A program made the translations under genes and the position numbers. A model generated the notes under the pieces. That model was not told the origin of the DNA. It worked only from the letters and a program-made list of their open reading frames with translations, and made no database searches. Of a DNA stretch of 64,000 nucleotides, positions 25,401 to 36,600 are shown in pieces (positions within the stretch are counted from its first letter, which is position 1; every line of letters starts with the position of its first letter). The stretch covers positions 124,001-188,000 of the forward strand of contig DF237055.1 of assembly GCA_000708835.1 (NCBI GenBank), given 5' to 3'. This DNA comes from Klebsormidium nitens (taxonomy: Eukaryota; Streptophyta; Klebsormidiophyceae; Klebsormidiales; Klebsormidiaceae).

Positions 25401-25832
25401 CCTTGACCAGTTCCACATACGTGGGGCTCAGCCAACTCAAATTTATAGCAGGCTTACTGACAACCACAACCACCTCAAGACATTCCCAATGAGTTACAAG
25501 TAGACAGGAACCAGAAGATCAAATTGAGCACGATAAAGAGCTGCAAGAAGTGCGCTAGGCAGTCTGCCACCAAGGACTTGTTCCTTTCAGACTTTTTAGG
25601 GTTTGCACGCCACCGTCCAGCTCTAGTTGCTAGCTCCAGATTGATGAAACATGCATTGAACAGAAGGAAGTGAGACTCACTGAGCAACTTCTTTGTGTTT
25701 CCCGTCTTTAATCATGCCGTACACGCTGCTCGTGACCTGCCCGTCCTGTATTCGGACCGGGGGTGGCCCGCTCCCCAGGCCCCCAGCCAAGGGCCCCCCC
25801 ATGCCCATAGCTGTCCCCGGGGGGCCACTCAT
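16490..25832 (-). CDS. IFT70: Intraflagellar transport protein 70 (TTC30/DYF-1/Fleer)
   Basis: This is a TPR-rich core subunit of the IFT-B complex, which carries cargo along ciliary microtubules. Twelve exons: 25832-25681, 24337-24160, 23803-23695, 23264-23159, 22555-22397, 20861-20606, 19964-19782, 19399-19256, 19019-18870, 18058-17933, 17395-17120, 16693-16490. All phases fit; 680 residues (human TTC30 about 665). An in-frame stop precedes the ATG at 25832. Hallmarks are IQDGQVTSSVYGMIKDGK (N terminus), SRAALSLLGYCYYYLG, DIDDYKVHYAKSLYKAGMFP, LGDQPELTYNIALCYYRQ, ELDPVTLHNQALMYMD, NEYDEALESYIPGLMAMAR, WKLNVAHTFFMQ, VSAIVLANLCVSYIMTSQ and HLCIVNLVIGTLYCAKQNF. No frame lesion is visible, so the gene looks functional and implies a ciliated stage. 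Introns 1, 4, 5, 6 and 9 hold decayed copies of neighbouring exon edges. Confidence 0.95.
17560..17930 (-). repeat. GCGGAC-rich low-complexity tract in IFT70 intron 10
   Basis: On the plus strand the words GCGGAC and GGACGG recur many times over about 350 bases without a fixed period. The same word is frequent in the 20.9-21.9 kb array of this gene, so the two may share an origin. Confidence 0.5.
18163..18441 (-). repeat. Three decayed copies of the IFT70 exon 10 start in intron 9
   Basis: The true exon 10 start (about 18058-18010) encodes ETKFKEALKYYEMIV. Upstream copies lie at about 18210-18163, 18301-18255 and 18441-18398; each keeps the block GAGACCAAGTTCAAGGAG or a close variant, and the third retains ETKFKEALKYYE almost unchanged. 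They are spaced by about 90-150 bases and include the acceptor region. Confidence 0.8.
20211..20540 (-). repeat. Copies of the IFT70 exon 6 end and donor in intron 6
   Basis: The true exon 6 end (20690-20606) encodes TLHNQALMYMDDDPTTGF and ends FLLQ before GTGGGTTAG. A near copy lies at about 20537-20436 and keeps MYMDEDPTTGFRKL and the donor. More decayed copies lie at about 20380-20286 (MDEGPTTGL) and 20250-20211. All are downstream of the true donor. Confidence 0.85.
20862..21900 (-). repeat. Degenerate tandem array derived from IFT70 exon 6 start (intron 5)
   Basis: The true exon 6 acceptor and start reads, on the plus strand, as GGCCGTCCATGTAGCTGCGG. About eleven degenerate copies of this block follow, near 20905, 20966, 21121, 21182, 21242, 21391, 21455, 21511, 21656, 21785 and 21849. 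Each is followed by ACGGACGGTC-type intron sequence. Spacing is mostly 60-65 bases, with a higher-order unit of about 255-270 bases that also includes the exon words CTGGCTGTTGCCCACG (near 21104, 21360 and 21628). The array makes up most of the 5' two-thirds of the intron. Confidence 0.85.
22590..22690 (-). repeat. Partial copy of IFT70 exon 5 in intron 4
   Basis: From 22682 down to about 22598 the minus strand encodes FVDAASVLGDQPELT then FNIALCYYRQKQL. The true exon 5 (22555-22397) encodes the same stretch with one or two changes (FGDAAS; TYNIAL) and continues to the donor. The copy keeps the AG acceptor and, by chance or descent, a GT after the last shared codon. Confidence 0.85.
24405..24520 (-). 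repeat. Partial copy of IFT70 exon 2 in intron 1
   Basis: At 24515-24412 the minus strand encodes VLEQQLHFNPKSRAALSLLG then YCYYYLSMFLEAAS, nearly the same as the true exon 2 at 24337. It keeps the acceptor (AG at 24517-24516) and has a GTAACA donor-like site at 24411. Use together with exon 2 would shift the frame (104 bases), so it is a decoy or relic rather than an extra exon. Confidence 0.85.
24521..25680 (-). other. IFT70 intron 1, upstream part: nothing coding seen
   Basis: This 1.2 kb stretch of intron 1 contains only short open frames without conserved motifs. Hydrophobic runs in minus-strand frames near 24800-25120 do not connect to splice sites in phase. Confidence 0.5.
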
Positions 25833-26582
25833 GCTGAGCTGCCTCCTTTACCAGCTCAATCTACGGTCGCTGACCATTAGTTCGAAACTACATAGCTCTT
25901 GCCTAGCACTCTTCGGTCAAAAGTGTTCCGCAGCTTTGAAAAGGGCTCCGGAACGGCGTCCCAAACTCCTGCCAATCAACGTTGCCTGCAAAGCTTTGTA
26001 ATTAGCTTCCTCTCAAAAAATACTGCTTGCAGGTTTTGGAACTTGCTGCAAGCACATTCGGGAGCTTTCTGTAGGTACCACATGCATCAATTCTACGAGG
26101 TCGACCGAGAAGCATGTATCACAATCAGCTACTCCAAAATCTCCTCAAAGTTCAAACAGATTAGCAGGTTATTCCACTTTGCTGTAGACCTGGAAGGCCC
26201 GTCTTTTGTCAAAGAACTTGCTGGCAGTCATTGCTCTTGGCAAAATGCGTTTTTGACGTTTTTTGTTCAAAGTACCTACTTCGAAGCGCAGCAAGAGAAG
26301 ACTCGGAGAAGACTGGGAGATGCCGGCCTGCAGGGGGCCTTGCGCCGGCGGCCTGCCTGCCGATTGATTCATCTCGGCAAGGTGACGCACATTTTTGACG
26401 GACCGGATGAGCGTTTACATATCATCGAGCGGTTGTGACTCGCGCCCTTGAAGAGGGGGACGGTCCATTCGACATTGGGACCACATGATCGATGCACCGT
26501 CATTGCAGGGTATAATACTATTGGTATTACCAGGTACGGTAGTATTTAAGTAGTATTAGCTTTTGCCTCTGCAGCGCAAGGG
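25833..26582. promoter_or_regulatory. Divergent intergenic region IFT70 / MLKL-like kinase gene
   Basis: Start codons face away from each other across 750 bases. A pyrimidine-rich TTTTGCCTCTGCAG ends at about 26573, ten bases before the kinase-gene ATG, and could be the acceptor of a 5' UTR intron. No other element was identified. Confidence 0.45.
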
Positions 26583-29500
26583 ATGGCGCTTCCTGTGAGC
26601 TTTGGTGACTGCTTGAAGCTAGTGCACTCAATCCAGCAGATTGCTGCTGACGTTCAGGTAAACAAGAATCTCTCCCGGCAGCTTGCTTGGTGGGCCGGCA
26701 TTGTCCATGGCGTGCTGTCTGAGGCGCAGAAGAAGGCAAGCTGAGTGCAATTGCCCAAATTGCAACGCTTAAATCGGTCCTCACCGATGCGCAGGCCCTC
26801 CTCATAGAGTTTGCGGGCACAAAATGGATGCGGAGAATGTGGACAAGGGCGAAGGATTTCCAAAGTTTTCAAAACATCCATCTTCAGTTGGATGCGAGCG
26901 TCCAGGCTTTAGCACTGGAACTGATGCTTAACATTGCAGTTCCAACGGTTAGTGTTGAGGAATTAGAGGAGAACGAGGAGGCAGACCTGGAGGAGGACAG
27001 CGTCACAGTCAAGCGGCTGCAGGAAGTGGCCAATGAGTTTCCTAGTCAGGATGGGAAGATGGAAGCTTTGTTGGCAGAGTGGTCGGAGGTCCTCAGCATG
27101 AGGCAGAGCGCTCCGAGGGCAAGCAAGGTCCCTGAACTTCCTGCAGGTTTGAAAAGGGAGGAGCTGACAGTTGGATCTAGGATTGGGGCGGGGGGATTCG
27201 GCATTGTGTATGAGGGGCAATGGAACGGCACCCCCGTCGCTGTCAAGGAGCTCCCCTACGGTGCAGACCTTAGCGAGGATGAGAGGTATGCCTTCAAGAA
27301 AGAGGCTGCTTACCATGCCGATCTCAGGCACCCTCACGTCGTTCAGGTCTTTGGGACGTGCACAGACGACCACCCATTCTACATTGTTATGGAGCTCATG
27401 AGCGGGGGCAGCCTGGCGAGCCTCATTAAGAGGAGAATCAGCGGGCATGCGGCAGGGGGGGCGGGGAGCCCTTTTCAGGTGTAGGTGGCCCGTGACATAA
27501 TGCTCCAAATTGCCAGAGCCATGGTCTATCTTCACAGCAGGCAAATTATCCACCGAGACTTGAAGGCGGCAAACATCTTGGTCAGGGTTCTGGATGAGAG
27601 CACTGGAGCGTGCGATGTCAAAGTTGCAGATTTTGGCTTGGCCACAGTGAAAACAGCAACTTCAGTGCACATGTCAAGGGCTGGCACAGGCCGCTGGATG
27701 GCCCCAGAGGTTGCTGACGACGGACCCTACTCAGGGAAGTCCGATGTTTACAGCTTCGCGGACCTGCTTCGAGATCCTGAGTGGGGGCGTGCCTTTCAGC
27801 AGCCTGAAGACAGATATGGCCGTCATGAGGGCGGTTGACAGGGGGGTGCGGCCGGAGCTTCCTGAAAGCTGCCCTGCCGAGCTGCGGGCGCTCGTCGAAA
27901 GCTGTTGGCAGCAGGACGACAGGGTGCGGCCGGGCTTTGCAGAGATCTGCAGCAGGTTGGTAGAAATGGGGGCGCTCGATAAGCCAGAGGGGGTTGTTCA
28001 ACCGGGCGGCCAGGTACTTCCACTGGCAGCCACAACGGAAGGGGAGCTGGAAGGCAAAATCCCAAGCGAGACGGCGGTTGAGAGCCTAGACGATGTCAAA
28101 CGGAGGGCTGCGGGAGGAAGTCCGGGAGCGCAGTACGAGCTGGCGCTGTGTTACTACGTTCCTCGGTTAGGTTCTCCTCTAGATTTCAGCCAGGCGGTTG
28201 AGTGGTTGAAGAAAGCGGCGGATGGAGGGGTGTCAAGAGCTCGTGCATTGCTTGCGAGATGTCACTTTGATGGGGTCGGGCTTGCAAAGGATGAAGTGAA
28301 GGGTGTCCAGTTGGCAAAGATGGTTGAGGAGGACCCCCTGGCAAAGTGCGTTTTGGGAGGGGCTTACTTGGTTGGCCAAGGGGGTGTCGAAAAGAGTGAA
28401 GCAACTGCAGCGACTTTGTTTGCCTCTGCAAAGGAGCTTCTGGAAGTACTTGCTCAAGACTCTGAGGTAAGGGCAGAAGTGCATGTTCCGGCAGATTCGT
28501 TTGGCCTGCTCCTTATTGTGGGCATTGTTGCTTGAAACATAAGTATTCATTGTGGGAGTACACAAGCACTACTTTCTGTGGACCTGCAAGGGTGACTGCA
28601 AAAGTCAGGTGTTCTGCTTTCTCATCCATTGAAGCTGACCTTCCGCTTATAATTTGATGCAACAGTTTCAGCAGTAGAGCACTTTTTGCCACGTTACTAC
28701 TTCACAGTAGTCAGCATGCGACTTACTACTTGCCTTGCATCAAGCACACGTAGCACAACAAAAACAGAAGCGATCAGGTGCCCCTTCTTACGAGTATGCC
28801 AGAATCCTGTGGCTCAGTGATGGTGCGGTATTCCTTCTGGCTATGGGTTCTTCCTTTAGATTGTCAACCCAAAGTCCTAAGAAGAGTTACTTGTCAGCTT
28901 CCTTTTCTGCTAGAAGTCATGCAGAGGGCCTACGCAACCTGCTGATTTTTAATAATTGAGCTTGGGTTGACAATTTCTCTTGTGATCCTCCAAACCTTTG
29001 ATTTCATATATGAAATCAAAATGTCCAGCAATTCTTTTCGCCCAGGTCTCCCAACCTCTTCTTACATTGCTCTTGGATCTTGCGCAGTCATAGTCTTAAA
29101 GAAACAGAGAACTGTAAGTCTATGTTTTTGTCACTCCTCAAGGACTTCCTTGAAAAAGCTGATGCTTGTTCCGGTTAGTTTTCTCTTGGTACACTTGATT
29201 CAACGTGCGCGTATGTCGCTTAGTCCAGAAAATTAACTCGTTGTTTCTTATCGAAGGGTTGTGCTGACGGACCCAATGCTTTCCCCGCCGTAGGCACCAG
29301 ACCTCCCCGTGATCCAGGCGAGCCTTGGAAACTTCTTTTTGTACGGGCGCGGGACACCGACAGACTCCGACAAGGCCTTGGCATTGTACGAGAGGGCTGC
29401 CGAGCAAGGGCATGCTGCCGCGCAGTCTGATCTCGGTGATTGCTACTTCATCGGCCAGGGAACGGAGCAGGACGAAAAGGTAGCCGTAGCATGGTACGAA

Positions 29501-31432
29501 AAAGCCGCCGAGCTAGGGTTTGCAGGCGCCCAGTTCCACCTAGCCCGATGCAAAGAGCGCGGCCGGGGCACCTCCCAAGACGCGATCGGAGCTTCCCGGT
29601 GGTACTCCACTGCTGTGGAGACATGGGGCAGAGGGGATCTTGCCCGGTGGTTCCGTCAGAACACCCGTGCGGGCCTTGGCGACGCACTCAGGGTCGACGC
29701 TTTCAGCAGGGAGTTAGTGTGGAGAGTTTCTCAGATGAGGCTTGCATGCTTGGGTCACTGTTCTCTCAACACGAAGGTTCTGGCGGCCACTTTGCAGCAA
29801 GGAAGCCCTGCGTTGCAGATGCTGGACCTGAGTAACAACGAGATTGGAGCGCAAGGGGCCCTCAAACTGGCGGCTGCCCTAGAGCAGGGGTTCCTCCCAG
29901 GGCTGCAAACGCTCCACCTTGGGTGCAACAAAATTGGGGAGAAAGGGGCCCAAGCGCTGGCAGGCGCCCTAGAGCGAGGATCCTTCCCGGCGCTGCGGGT
30001 TGTGGACCAGAACGAGATTGGAGTGCGAGGGGCCCAGGCGCTGGCAGTCGCTCTAGGACGGGGGTCCTTCCCGGTGCTGCAAACGCTGAGTCTTCGGAAG
30101 AACGAGATCCGGGAGGGGGGCGCCAAGGCGCTGGCGGCCACCCTAGAGCGTGGGTCCTTTTTGGCACTGCGGGCATTGCACCTCAGTTGGAACATGATAG
30201 AAGCGCAGGGGGCCCAAGCGCTGGCGGACGCCCTTGAGTGGGGATCCTACCCAGCGTTGCAAGAGTTGGACCTCGAATCAAACACGATAGGAGAACTGGG
30301 GGCCCGAGCGTTGGCGGCTGTCCTAGGGCGGAGGTCCATTTCGTTTCGGCTGAAGGTCTTGAACCTCGGTATGAACGAGATTGGAGTGCAGGGGGCCCTT
30401 GCACTAGCGGGCGCCCTAGAGCGGGGATCCTTCCCACAGCTGCGGGCGCTACACCTAATGGCCAACGCGATTGAGGAGCAGGGCGCCCAAGCGTTGGTAC
30501 TAGCACTCGAGCGGGGGTCCTTCCCAGCAATGCGAGAGTTGTCCCTCAGTAAGAATAAGATCGGAGCGCTGGCGGCCCAGGTGCTGGCAGGCGCGCTACA
30601 GCGGGGCTCCCTCCCAGCGCTGCAGGTAGTGGATCTTGGCGAGAATAATATTGGAGCGCGGGGGGCCAGAGCGCTGGCAGACGCCCTAGTGCGGGGGTCC
30701 CTCCCGAAACTGCAAGAATTGGACCTCAATTGGAACGACATTGGCGCGCAGGGGGCCCAGGTGCTTGCAGCCGCCCTAGGCCGGGGGTCTTTCTCGGCGC
30801 TGCAAACGCTAAACTTCGGGGGAAACGGGATCGGGGCGCAGGGGGCCCAAGCCCTGGCAGGCGCTCTCGAGCGGGGTTCTTTCCCGTCACTGCAGACGCT
30901 GCATCTACGGACAAACGCAATCGGGGATCAGGGGGCCCAAGCGTTGGGGATTGCCCTAGAGCGGGGGTCCTTCCCAGCACTGCAAACGCTCACCCTTTGG
31001 AATAACGAGATTGGAGCGCAGGGGGCCCAGGCGCTGGCGGCTGTCCTAGAGCAGGGGTCCCTCCCGGCGCTACAAATGCTGGACCTCGGCAAGAACGAGA
31101 TCGGAGTGCAGGGCGCCCAAGCGCTTGCGGCCGCCCTAGAGCGGGGCTCGTTCTCGGCGCTGCTCGACCTAAGGCTCTCGGGCAACGGGATTCGCGAGGA
31201 GGGCGCCGAAGCGCTGGCGGCTGCTTTGAAGCGGGGTTCCTTCCCGGCGCTGCAAACGTTAAACCTTGGGGGAAACGAGATCCGGGAGCGGGGCGCCCGT
31301 GCGCTGGCGGCCGCCTTGAGAAAGAGACCCTGCCCAGCACTACGAAGCCTTACCCTCTGGCACAACGGGATCAAGGAGGAGGGGCGTCTCATGCTGGAGG
31401 CCTCACTCCCCGGTGTCGCTATAGATTGGTAG
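26583..31432 (+). CDS. MLKL-like helical bundle / protein kinase / Sel1 / LRR fusion, with three frame lesions
   Basis: Two coding blocks, 26583-28466 and 29294-31432, are joined by a phase-0 GT-AG intron. Order: (1) an N-terminal all-helical segment to about 26935, whose pattern (FGDCLKLVHSIQQIAADVQ; LLIEFAGTKWMRRMWTRAKD) resembles the four-helix HeLo-type domain of plant MLKL and RPW8; (2) a kinase with glycine loop IGAGGFGIVYEG (27181), VAVKEL, HRDLKAANILV (27551), DFGLA (27630) and MAPE (27700), all catalytic motifs intact; (3) Sel1 repeats on both sides of the intron (YELALCYY, DLGDCYFIGQGT, WYEKAAELG); (4) 18 ribonuclease-inhibitor-type LRRs. Lesions: a one-base frame slip near 26735, an in-frame TAG at 27482-27484 within the insert before kinase helix E, and a frame slip near 27760 just after DVYSFA. 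The last 2.1 kb is fully open. The gene may be a young pseudogene, or the lesions may be sequence errors. A sensor-plus-effector immune role is inference. Confidence 0.75.
28467..29293 (+). other. Intron of the kinase/LRR gene, between Sel1 repeats
   Basis: Donor GAG|GTAAGG at 28467 and acceptor CCGTAG|GC ending at 29293 join Sel1-coding blocks in phase 0. The 827-base interior has no recognised content. Confidence 0.7.
29811..31410 (+). repeat. Tandem LRR-coding array, about 18 units of 84-90 bases
   Basis: Units follow the pattern LQTLxLxxNxIGAQGAQALA then ALERGSFPA, typical of NLRC3/ribonuclease-inhibitor LRRs. Neighbouring units are very similar at DNA level (for example GGGGGCCCAAGCGCTGGC recurs), so recent unit duplication is likely. 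Unit 3 is short by two residues (LRVVDQNEIG in place of a LRVVxLxxNEIG pattern). Confidence 0.9.
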
Positions 31433-33679
31433 TGCACCCGTTTGTATGACAGGTTCGTATTCACGCTCCAAAGCAAATCTTTGACTCGAATTGCTTTTCC
31501 ATTTAGACGCTCGATTCATCACGTCTTAAGGAAGCAGGCCATTGCGCGAGGATAAGATCAGGTCCGTTTTGCTTCACAATTGCACACGCGGATCATGATC
31601 GCAAGCGTATGTGTACACCCTTTGTTCTTTTCTTTTCGCATGTGGAGAGCCCACACCCTCTCATTTGGAAAGGGTTTGCTTACGGAATCGTGATTCTCTA
31701 GGTAGTGGCTCGGACTGGTAAAACACCGGATCCGTCCCCGGAATCATCATTAGTTTTCGGTCGATTTCTTACACAGAGTTTCATAAAGAAGTGTCTCTGA
31801 CCTTTCCGAGGGGCCCTGAACAATCTCTGGGTTTGGTCGCCTCAATCATATTCTTGGGTAGGGGTAACAGTTTTTGCCGAGTCTCCCTAAAGCCAACTTC
31901 TGGGTCGGTCGATGGCAGTCGATTGCTGTCGATCGTTCTTAAGGTGATTTGCGGCTTGACCATAAGGTCGGATCTTGTCTCCAAACCAGTTTTCTGAGCT
32001 GACGGTTAAGGAGTCTTGGCAGCGACGGTCGCAGTCTTCGCGGACTTCAGAAACAACGTGTAAATAACTTTTCAGCTTTCAGTGCCCGGTATTTCGCGAA
32101 CTGGAATCTGAACAACAAAGCAAAGGGAAGCTACTAAGGTGTTACTCTCGAAAAAGCGCTTGTTCAGAGGTTTCCAAAAGCATTCAGTACTACTTGGAGC
32201 ATAGGACTGCCCTCTGCGAAAGTCGAGACCCTTCTAATGACTAGATCTTTCTTGAGTTTCTTTCTGGTACGCTAAGCGTTGATCAGAACCACAAACGTCG
32301 TTGTTGATCGACCCCTAGTCTCTGCTCCGCACTGAAAAGGACCCCCGCCCTTCTGCAGGAAACTGTCGCTGCCTGACGTCATTGCGTCTGCATTGCTGTC
32401 GAGGATCTGGTGGAGTTAACGTTAAGTTTTGCACAGGTGCTTGGTGTGCATAGTCAGTGGTTCTTTATCTATTATGTCAGTGTTCGAGGCTTGTAGCTTG
32501 TTGAAAGTGGCCTTCGGAACGCTTGAACACCTTCGAGTGCACCAGATGAGTGCGTGGGACAAAGTAGCCCCACTGTAAAATCTACATTATATGCTGTTCA
32601 ATAGGTATAGGCCTAACCCTGACGTACCAAGCCTAGGGTGGCACACTAAATTCGGGTTGCTTGGTTTCTCGGGTAAAGCATACAAAGCCGTTTTAGATAG
32701 ATCTGTTTGTCACCCTACGAGTACCCTGTACATCACAGAAGGCCAAAAGCTGGTCACAATTCGGTCGTCCATCGCAGCTGCCGGTTTTGACTGCATTAGC
32801 ATAGACCCGCCCCCATTCAACATGACTGGCACGGTACTAAGTATTTAGATCCACGTGTACGCTGATGCCGTGTATATAGACAACTATACGTGTACCGTAC
32901 CGTTCGTGCAAGGTGTTTTACAATGGTGGCTGCGCGCGGACCGGCGGCCGCATGCGCGACTTGTTTGTTTCCATAAATGATATAGGAACGTCTGATCATG
33001 CCATTTTGATGTGTGACTATAGCGAAGTGCGCGACCGTCGTGCATGCATATATGCCCAATATCCGGAATATGAAAGTATTGATCAAGTCGATCTCCAGCA
33101 TGACTATAGTGCTAGTGTCACTAATTGAACATGTTGTCCCGACTCCTGAACAGGGACTTACTGCCCAGCGCACGTATCATTACGTCCGACCGACCAGCTC
33201 CGAGTCGATCCACGTCGCGAATCATTCGCGCTGACGAGATTACTTGCCGGCATTGAAACTTAGGGTGCAGCTTTTGTCCTTGGGATTTGTCGAATCCATA
33301 TAACTGCTTCATGATGCACTGAGCGCAAGAATCACCAGTACAGGCTCAGATCGACGATCCTGGCTAACGAACATGGCGGTCTGGTGTTCCAGATCCCCCA
33401 TTTCAGCGAGCGCAGTTGGAGATAAGATATACCATTTCCTCAAAGAGCAGAGAGCTCGCTAGGGCATCGAAGGTCCATCAGTGGAGTTAAGGGTTGCATC
33501 CATGTTGCCTTGATAATTCCAAGCACCGATTTTCGCTTCCAAGTTCCTTGATTCATGACCACTGTTTCCGTGCATTTTTGCCAGGAAAGGCCCCTTACCT
33601 ACGTAAATACATCTCAATAGCATAACAAGTACCTAGCTAAACCACTCTTCCGACAAGCTTTATGCGATTCCCGGACACA
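31433..33679. other. Convergent intergenic region, no gene seen
   Basis: This 2.2 kb lies between the LRR gene stop and the OSB stop. Short open frames (for example 32591-32848) lack codon bias, homology and splice-compatible neighbours. I see no RNA gene. Confidence 0.55.
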
Positions 33680-36600
33680 CTATGAGCCATATGCTTGCTG
33701 CGCCGGCGGCCGAGTCCCTCCCGCCCCAGACACGTCTTTCAAGGCCCCGGAAACTCTTTCTAATATCTCGGGTGTGTTGCGCTTGTCAGTCAGCCACAGG
33801 ACGATCTCGCGGTTCTCCTTGTTCACGAAGTCGGGCGCCTTCTCATTTCTCTGCAACAGTAGATAAAAGAAGCCTTTCGAGTGCCAAGCGAAGGATGCTT
33901 TTGATCCCAAATTCTAACACGCCTTCAGCTATTGTGATGAGTCGACTTCGAAGCACTTCGCAAACGCAAGTAGAGACGAGCGTGTTCCACTGCTCATCGA
34001 CGCTTTCTGCTTAGCAGTCATACACCTCAAGGTAAGGGCTTGAAATAAAAAACACCTTCGAAGCAAGTCAAGACAAGGAGAAATATGACCAAAGCATGGA
34101 GCCGCAAGTCCCTTGCCCCTTTCTCAGCAACGACAACGACCCTTGAAAGCTAGCAAGCCATACGCGATACGACACCGTGCCCTTAAATTCCTTTCATCCT
34201 GCTCAATCCGTACGGGGCCCAGACTGGGCTCTTACCTTGCCGACCCGGTTGTCGTACCAATTGTGCGGGTTCTTGAAAACGTCCTCCCACAGATCCATGT
34301 ACTCTTGCCGCTCCATTTCGGCGACGTACGCAAACCTGGACCAAAGATCGTTGTGACGTAAGTTCCTCTAAATGGCGGGTCAAAGGAGTGACGGTTTCCT
34401 CTGTGCATCTTGCAAAAGATTCCTCTGAATTGATTTGGGTCAGTACTCGGAAAGCGGCAACATAATCAACAACCAGGACATTCGAACGGAACGCAAGACG
34501 GCGCTAAAGCCGGGACGTGTGCCTATCTTGGCAAGCTTAAAGAGGACGATGCGCTGAGATTTTGCTGAGGTGTCAAGAATTGCAACACCTGTTTGACAAC
34601 GGTGCGATCGACGACACGTCGCAGTCGTTTTGGGCGTGCGACCAATCGTTAATTCTATTTTGGAAGCTTCGGAAGCTCTCGCGCTTTAATTGACTCACAT
34701 GTTTTATCCAACACAAACAATTCAAGTGTCTTCGAGATAATTTTCCTTGTTATGGTTTCCTCCTCACCTGCCGTCTAAGTCTTCCAGCGCTTCTCTTGAC
34801 ACCAGGTAGTCGGGCGCGTTCGGGTCGCTGATCTTGAGGCCTTGTTTCGTCTCCCGGTGCGTGAAGTCGGGGGCGTCCGGGTATTTCTGCGGGCAAAACA
34901 AGGCCTTAGAAACCTGCCGGGTCTACTCCGTTTAGAACCGCTACTCTTCAGAAGGATTGCTTGTCCCTCACCCATTAGACTTTCTGTTCCGAGTAGACTT
35001 GGCTTTGTCTGAGGCCAATTCGGGTTAGCAGGCACATCAGTAGATACAGAATCTGCCGCGCAGGAGATAGAAGGTTCAAGTACGACGTTGACAGGTCATA
35101 TATTTGTCACAAGTGAAAGGAGGCAAATCATGTGCTAGTATGATAAGTCCGGCTTTCAAATGTTCTAAGACCTGAGGTTGTAATTTTAGATTGTTAAGAC
35201 GGAATCCTTAAGGCCTCGAGATGTCACAGCTGCGGGCCCATATCGTCATTCGAGAAGCGCTTGTCATGCTCGCTGGGATACCAACAACTAGAAGGAGGAG
35301 ACACAATAAAAGGAAAGAGGAAACACCCGCTGGACAAGATGGTAAAACCACCATGGAAGATTCGCGGAGGTATCAAGTGGAGAGCTTGAATCAAAATCAA
35401 ATCAAGTCACCGGAAGCCGCACTCAAAGAAAGGGAGAAGACAGAACGAAACACGAGAATACGAAGAAGAGGAACTCAACTTGTTTCTCCAATTGTTCCGT
35501 ACTGTCATTCGACCAAGCCGGTCTTCAAAGGTGCGCACCAGCATGAAAACCGATGAGCAGATGAAGGGACCGCAGAGAACGAGGACACCTAACAACCGCA
35601 GAAGTAGGTGCTATAACGGCAGTCCGAAACCAACTCAGTAGATGAAGACGAGGGTAATAAGCCAACCTTGTTTCTCCGGTTGTCCCACCACAACCAATAA
35701 AGATAACAAAGTCGGAAAGAAGAGAGATACAGAACGAGAGAACGACAGACGAACAGACCAAAATGAAAACGTTCAAAGCCCACCTTGTTTCTCCGGTTGT
35801 CCCACCAGGACCCAGGGTCTTCGTACAGGTTCTCCCACATTTCCTCGAGCGTCCAATCCATTTGAGGCCCCGCTGACGGGGTTTCCTCCGCCAGGCGGGT
35901 CAGGACGTACGGGGGCGTGCGCCGGTCGTCGATCCACAGGGCCTCCTTGGTTTCCTTGTGCTTGAAGTCGGGGGCGCGCGGATTGGTCTGCAACCAAGAA
36001 AATTTCGTTAGGACTTTAAACTAGTGGCCTCAGAAGGGGACTACGAAAACAATTACCACTTGAGACAGGAACTCTCCGGATCTTGTAAGTGGCTGGAGAC
36101 TGTTTGGGCAGGGAATGAAGAAGACGGAAAGTCAAGAGAGAAAGGGAGAGAAATATGAGCTTGTGAATCAGGGACAATTTGCATGATTCCGGTTTCGAAG
36201 TCGACTAGAAAGCCTCCAGGTTTTGATCAAGTCGGAGGCCGCAATTCAATTGAGCGGAAGATATCCTGAGGGCCAAAATCGCGAATAGCTAAGTACTGAA
36301 GAGATCTCTGTGACCAGGTGACGTGAAACGCAAAGATCTTTCCCTCACGCGGACTTTGCTATATCAAAGCTGCAAATCCTGATCTCGAAACCCTCTCTCC
36401 GCCCCCAAGCGCTTATGTTACCCCTCGGTCCAATCAGTGCAAAGACCCAAACCTCAAGCCAAAAGCCCAAAACCCAGAAACCGGACCCAAACCTTAAAAC
36501 CCCAAACCCCAAACCCCGAATACCAAACCTTGGACCCTCACCTTGCCCTGCCGGTTATCCCACCACTGCGACGGGTCAGCGAAGTAACTCTCCCACATCT

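Noticed and set aside
25899-26438. Plus-strand frame of 179 codons upstream of the kinase gene
   Set aside because: Composition is not protein-like and it does not join the kinase frame through plausible splice sites.
26658-26740. Small intron to repair the first frame slip in the kinase gene (donor CAG|GTAAAC)
   Set aside because: The only acceptor in the right phase (26741) has a purine-rich context, and removal would delete residues that fit the helical bundle; kept as a minor alternative only.
30928-31476. Several long minus-strand open frames across the LRR region
   Set aside because: They mirror the GC-rich LRR repeats and translate to Pro/Arg-rich repeats without a fold.
36430-36540. 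Telomere-like AAACCCC run
   Set aside because: The repeats are irregular (CCAAAACC, CCCCAAA) and confined to about 60 bases next to a donor; more like simple sequence than an interstitial telomere.
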